Assembly (NCBI RefSeq): GCF_023347235.1
Contig: NZ_CP094467.1
Span: 2,604,001-2,668,000, forward strand
Direction of reading: 5' to 3'
DNA: 64,000 bases
Source of the DNA: Faecalibacterium sp. I4-1-79
Lineage (GTDB): Bacteria > Bacillota > Clostridia > Oscillospirales > Ruminococcaceae
Shown one piece after another: positions 60,990 to 64,000 of this stretch (position 1 is its first letter; the number at the start of each line of letters is the position of its first letter). Position numbers and translations under genes: made by a program. The notes below the pieces were generated by a model. It was not told the origin of the DNA. It made no database searches and was given only the letters and a program-made list of their open reading frames with translations.

Positions 60990-62513
60990 TTACAAAGCAA
61001 AAGCCTCAGCGCACTTGAATACGTTGAGGCTTTTTGGTGGAGCGAAGCAACCCAAATCCGAACCATTGCCCTCTGAGGCATCTTTGGCGGCGATTTCATC
61101 GAAAGTGATGGTTTTTGTGCCGTCTTTGTAGTTGAATGTAATCAAAACTTTTTCATCGTAGAGATAAACAGCATTCACGAATGTATTGATAAGCGTTTCC
61201 CGGTGGCTTTTCACGTTCGGGTCGAGCTTGCGGAACCGGGTCAGCCAGAAACGGACCTGATTTTCACTCAACCGAGGCCGAGCGATTTTTTCTTCGGCAA
61301 TCCGAATCTCAAGTTCTTTCTGCTGGGCTTCCAGCTTTTCCAAACGCGATTTGGTGGAGTTGGTCAGCACACCTGCTTGGATGGCGTTCAGCATATTTTC
61401 AATGCCGTTCTCTACCTCGCGCATCTGCTTTTCCAGCAAAGGGAGTGTGGTGTTTTCCTGTTCCTGCAACTCCATCACTTCTGCAACGATGGCATCAATC
61501 ACGGCATCGTCCTGAATCAGCTTCATGGTTTCAGCTACGACCAAATCTTCCAGCCATTCCTTACGGACGGTCTTTTTCTTGCAGGTCTTGAAACGCTTCG
61601 CGGTGGCGCACTTATAATAATGATGAACGACCTTGTTTCTACCCGTGCCGCACTCGCCGAACATCATCGCGCCGCACATTCCGCAGAACAGCTTGGTGGT
61701 GAGCAGATAATCGTCCTCGGCTTTGTGACGGGCAGGAGCGCGGCTGTTCTTTTTGATTTTCAGCTGCACTTCTTCAAACAAGTCCTTGTCCACGATGGCC
61801 GGGATGCTGTCGGGCATCACAATGTCCTTAAAGTGGTTTTCTCCGATGTAACGTTTGTTCGTCAGCAGCGTCTGAACACTGTTGTAGGTGAACTTCTGGT
61901 TGCGGTTGGTAGTCACACCACTGTCATTCAGCCAGTTCATCAGTTCTTTCATGGTCGCGCCCTCATTGTACCGCTGGAAGGCTTCTACCACAAAGGGAGC
62001 TTTCAGCGGGTCGATTTGAAAGAACTTCTCTTCGTCCACCTTGAAGCCAATGGGAATCGTGCCGCCGTTGTACTTCCCCTTTAGAACATTCTCGGTCATG
62101 CCGCGTACGACCTTTTCAGACAGCTCTGCCGAGTAGTATTCAGCCATGCCGGTGAGCATACTCTTGACCATGATACCCGCAGGGCTGTCAGAGATAGGCT
62201 CGGTGGCAGATACCAGCTTGACATGGTTGCGTTCCAGCAGGTATTCGTAGTGTGCCGAATCGTAACGATTTCGGGCGAAACGGTCAAGTTTCCAGACCAG
62301 CACGATGTCAAACAGCCGTTTCTCGCTGTCCTTGATCATCTGCTGGAAGTCCGGGCGGTTGTCGGTTTTGGCAGAGAGCGCACGGTCGATGTAGTGCTTG
62401 ATGACCGTGATACCGTTCTTTTCGGCGTAGGCGGTGCATTCCCGAATCTGCCCTTCGATGGATTCCTCGCGCTGGTTGTCGCTGGAATAGCGGGCGTAAA
62501 TCACAGCGGTCAT
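60990..62513 (-). CDS. Large serine recombinase
   Basis: The 507-aa protein has an N-terminal resolvase domain with catalytic Ser in YARYSSDNQ (residue 10 or 11) and DRFARNRYD. A recombinase domain (GFKVDEEKFFQIDP), a zinc-ribbon (CGMCGAMMFG...YYKC) and a coiled coil follow. GGAGGTGC precedes the ATG. Such enzymes integrate and excise phages or transposons. Its 3' end runs through the hairpin at 60999-61034. Element borders cannot be fixed from the window. Confidence 0.94.
   Translation of the reverse strand: MTAVIYARYSSDNQREESIEGQIRECTAYAEKNGITVIKHYIDRALSAKTDNRPDFQQMIKDSEKRLFDIVLVWKLDRFARNRYDSAHYEYLLERNHVKLVSATEPISDSPAGIMVKSMLTGMAEYYSAELSEKVVRGMTENVLKGKYNGGTIPIGFKVDEEKFFQIDPLKAPFVVEAFQRYNEGATMKELMNWLNDSGVTTNRNQKFTYNSVQTLLTNKRYIGENHFKDIVMPDSIPAIVDKDLFEEVQLKIKKNSRAPARHKAEDDYLLTTKLFCGMCGAMMFGECGTGRNKVVHHYYKCATAKRFKTCKKKTVRKEWLEDLVVAETMKLIQDDAVIDAIVAEVMELQEQENTTLPLLEKQMREVENGIENMLNAIQAGVLTNSTKSRLEKLEAQQKELEIRIAEEKIARPRLSENQVRFWLTRFRKLDPNVKSHRETLINTFVNAVYLYDEKVLITFNYKDGTKTITFDEIAAKDASEGNGSDLGCFAPPKSLNVFKCAEAFAL
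60999..61034 (-). repeat. Hairpin within the 3' end of the recombinase gene
   Basis: AAAAGCCTCA pairs with TGAGGCTTTT. Together with flanking CAGCG..TTG.ATACGTTG and TTTTTGGTGG it is a close relative of the hairpin at 60892-60935. It could be a terminator for plus-strand transcripts and part of a duplicated end. Confidence 0.5.
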
Positions 62514-62529
62514 GGCTGCACCTCCTTAT

Positions 62530-62802
62530 TCATTCTCCGCAGACGGTGTCACCGTTCTGCACTTCCTTGATACCAGCCTGTAAAGCGGTATGGAGCTGTT
62601 CATCCGTCATGGTGTCTGCATTCAGCGCAGTCGGGGCTTTCGGCAAGGACAGTGGAAACGGAATGCCGCCCGTCAGCGTAATCTGACGCAGGTACATATC
62701 AATGGCGGTCGCCATTGGAATGCCGAGCTGCTTCAGCACATCCTCGGCTTGCTGTTTGACGATAGGACTGACCCGGACATTCAGCATTTGTGTTTTTTCC
62801 AT
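62530..62802 (-). CDS. RelB/DinJ-family antitoxin-like protein
   Basis: The 90-aa protein starts at 62802 (MEKTQMLNVRVSP) after GAGGTGAT. The ribbon-helix-helix half (LNVRVSPIVKQQAEDVLKQL and ATAIDMYLRQI) is typical of RelB/DinJ antitoxins. No toxin gene follows; the serine recombinase gene begins 16 bp downstream. It may instead regulate that gene. Confidence 0.82.
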   Translation of the reverse strand: MEKTQMLNVRVSPIVKQQAEDVLKQLGIPMATAIDMYLRQITLTGGIPFPLSLPKAPTALNADTMTDEQLHTALQAGIKEVQNGDTVCGE

Positions 62803-62957
62803 GGGTATCACCTCACGATTATTGTAATGCTTTTTGCATTACAAATCAACAGCTCCATTTACGACAAAGAAAAATCTACGAATTGCACAAGAATAAGCCA
62901 AAAGTCTCGGCAATATTCACGATATTTCAACTCGTAAGATATGAATGTGGCGTCCAT

Positions 62958-63245
62958 TCAGAACGAGGGAATACAGTTTTGCAAGATCCCTGCCATCTGG
63001 CATTTAGGGAGAACCAGTTTTTCCCACAGAGGCTTGAATATTTTCTGAACCGGCAGCATATTCCGGTTTGCAAGAGCTATCCGATAAAAGTATCTGTGCT
63101 CTTTGCTATAGCTCAGATAAGGCATCAACATCGATTCACCTTGATGTTCTCGCTCAGAGGGCCATTCTTCGGTAATGCGGAGCAGTTCGCCGTTCAGATA
63201 ATCTTCTGCGTCCTGTAACATTGCATGAATGTCTGTATCCATCAC
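62958..63245 (-). CDS. Hypothetical protein, possibly TetR C-terminal fragment
   Basis: The 95-aa frame is predicted helical (AMLQDAEDYLNGELLRITEE; PYLSYSKEHRYFYRIALANR), like a TetR-family ligand domain without its DNA-binding part. No good ribosome site is seen. It is either a remnant or a chance frame. The stretch 62803-62957 shows no gene. Confidence 0.3.
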   Translation of the reverse strand: MMDTDIHAMLQDAEDYLNGELLRITEEWPSEREHQGESMLMPYLSYSKEHRYFYRIALANRNMLPVQKIFKPLWEKLVLPKCQMAGILQNCIPSF

Positions 63246-63398
63246 CGACTTGACGGCATTGGTTTGAGTGGCCGACCCAGATATCTTAAATTATCTCTCT
63301 ATGTTTACAAAACATCTGTGATTCTCTCTTTCTATTACGTAAGGACGCAAATGAGGGGCCCCATAAACGTCCTACTAAAAAAAAAGGAGATTATTACT

Positions 63399-64000
63399 AT
63401 GTTACTCAAAAATGGAAGTACCGGAAACTATGTTATGTACCTGCAGTATGGACTGCATATCATGTGCTGCCCTCCGGGTAGTTTTGACAGCAAATTTGGC
63501 TCTGGTACTGAAAATGCTGTTAAGAAGTATCAGGGCAAAAAAGGTCTTACCCAAGATGGCATTATTGGCGATGGTACATGGAATGCACTGGTAAGCGACA
63601 TTAAAACTATCCAGCAGCTCCTGAAGAACAAAGGTTATTACGCCAGTACGGTGGATGGCCTTGCAGGTTCAGGCACTTATAACGCTGTTATCAGTTTTCA
63701 GAAAGCATCCGGCTTGACTGCCGATGGTATGGTCGGCAGTGCCACCCTGAACGCATTGAACGCTTCTTCGGGCGGTACAAGTGGTCAATCTCATTCAATC
63801 ACTCTGCCTACTGATAGAAACTATCTTTGGGCACAGAAGAATTCGGAGATTGTTAAGCTTGTTGGAAATAGCGGTTGCTCGCTTGTTGCTGTGTTGAATA
63901 CCGCTAATATCTATGGTCCTCGTGAATTCACCCCTAACGAAGTCCTGACTGCCTGTGGAAATTGGGGTGCAAACGGTCTGAATACTTGGGCTCTTCCCAG
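63399..64000 (+). CDS. Peptidoglycan-binding protein with peptidase-like domain (3' partial)
   Basis: AAAAAGGAGA stands 8 nt before the ATG, and the frame stays open to the window edge (200 codons). Two PG_binding_1-like repeats are visible: VMYLQYGLHI..KKYQGKKGLTQDGIIGDGTW and IQQLLKNKGYYAS..ISFQKASGLTADGMVGSAT. Then follows a region with NSGCSLVAVLNTANIYG, recalling cysteine peptidases (C39-like). No signal peptide is present. The lower GC than the chromosome suggests phage or element origin. It may be a lysin or cell-wall hydrolase. Confidence 0.8.
   Translation, partial: MLLKNGSTGNYVMYLQYGLHIMCCPPGSFDSKFGSGTENAVKKYQGKKGLTQDGIIGDGTWNALVSDIKTIQQLLKNKGYYASTVDGLAGSGTYNAVISFQKASGLTADGMVGSATLNALNASSGGTSGQSHSITLPTDRNYLWAQKNSEIVKLVGNSGCSLVAVLNTANIYGPREFTPNEVLTACGNWGANGLNTWALP

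Overview
The window looks like chromosome of a GC-rich gut Clostridia (Oscillospiraceae/Ruminococcaceae, most like Faecalibacterium). This is inferred from the high-GC coding style, strong AGGAGG-type ribosome sites, and the gene set: TRAP transport with tandem GH31 enzymes, sialic acid catabolism, and Tn916-type integrases. No database search was possible.

Layout. 1-8.2 kb holds housekeeping and regulatory genes: a partial dCMP deaminase, a small hydrophobic-peptide/antisense-RNA locus, argF with an ARG box, bioY, an ECF sigma factor with a DUF4349 partner, a UxuB-like reductase, initiator tRNA-Met and an AraC regulator. 8.4-17.2 kb is a glycan module: a TRAP transporter whose small membrane subunit dctQ carries an in-frame amber codon, followed by two tandem GH31 glycosidases. 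A MATE exporter follows.

The centre (18.9-47.3 kb) is a tandem pile-up of integrative elements at the 3' end of lysS. A 27-bp copy of the lysS terminus occurs at 22877, 39875 and 47309. Two integrase-bearing mobilizable elements lie between these copies. Element 1 (about 17.0 kb) has an integrase, a YhcG-type nuclease, a disrupted xis, VapE and CHC2 replication genes, mobC and a relaxase. Its cargo is a lantibiotic-immunity ABC/two-component cassette plus broken remains of another conjugative element. Element 2 (about 7.4 kb) has an integrase, xis, a MOBV-like relaxase, a P4-type primase/helicase, a likely oriT and iteron-like dyads, and TetR/oxidoreductase cargo. To the left, 18.9-22.9 kb looks like the surviving right end of a third element related to element 2, carrying an ECF sigma and an ABC transporter.

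After lysS and greA, 49.5-58.1 kb is a complete sialic acid pathway: ABC importer, NanA lyase, YhcH protein, NanE epimerase, ROK kinase, SGNH esterase and a divergent RpiR regulator. The right end holds an IS200-type transposase, a Bax-inhibitor-1 protein, HemW, a large serine recombinase with a RelB/DinJ-like antitoxin, and the start of a peptidoglycan-binding protein.

Most notable: the serial occupation of the lysS site by elements with different arm repeats; a toxin-like locus whose mRNA leader and antisense RNA share a homologous 5' sequence, plus an orphan second copy of the RNA; twin structured repeats in element 1; nested inverted repeats upstream of the element 2 relaxase; and single-codon or small-insertion lesions in dctQ, a DtxR-type regulator and xis.
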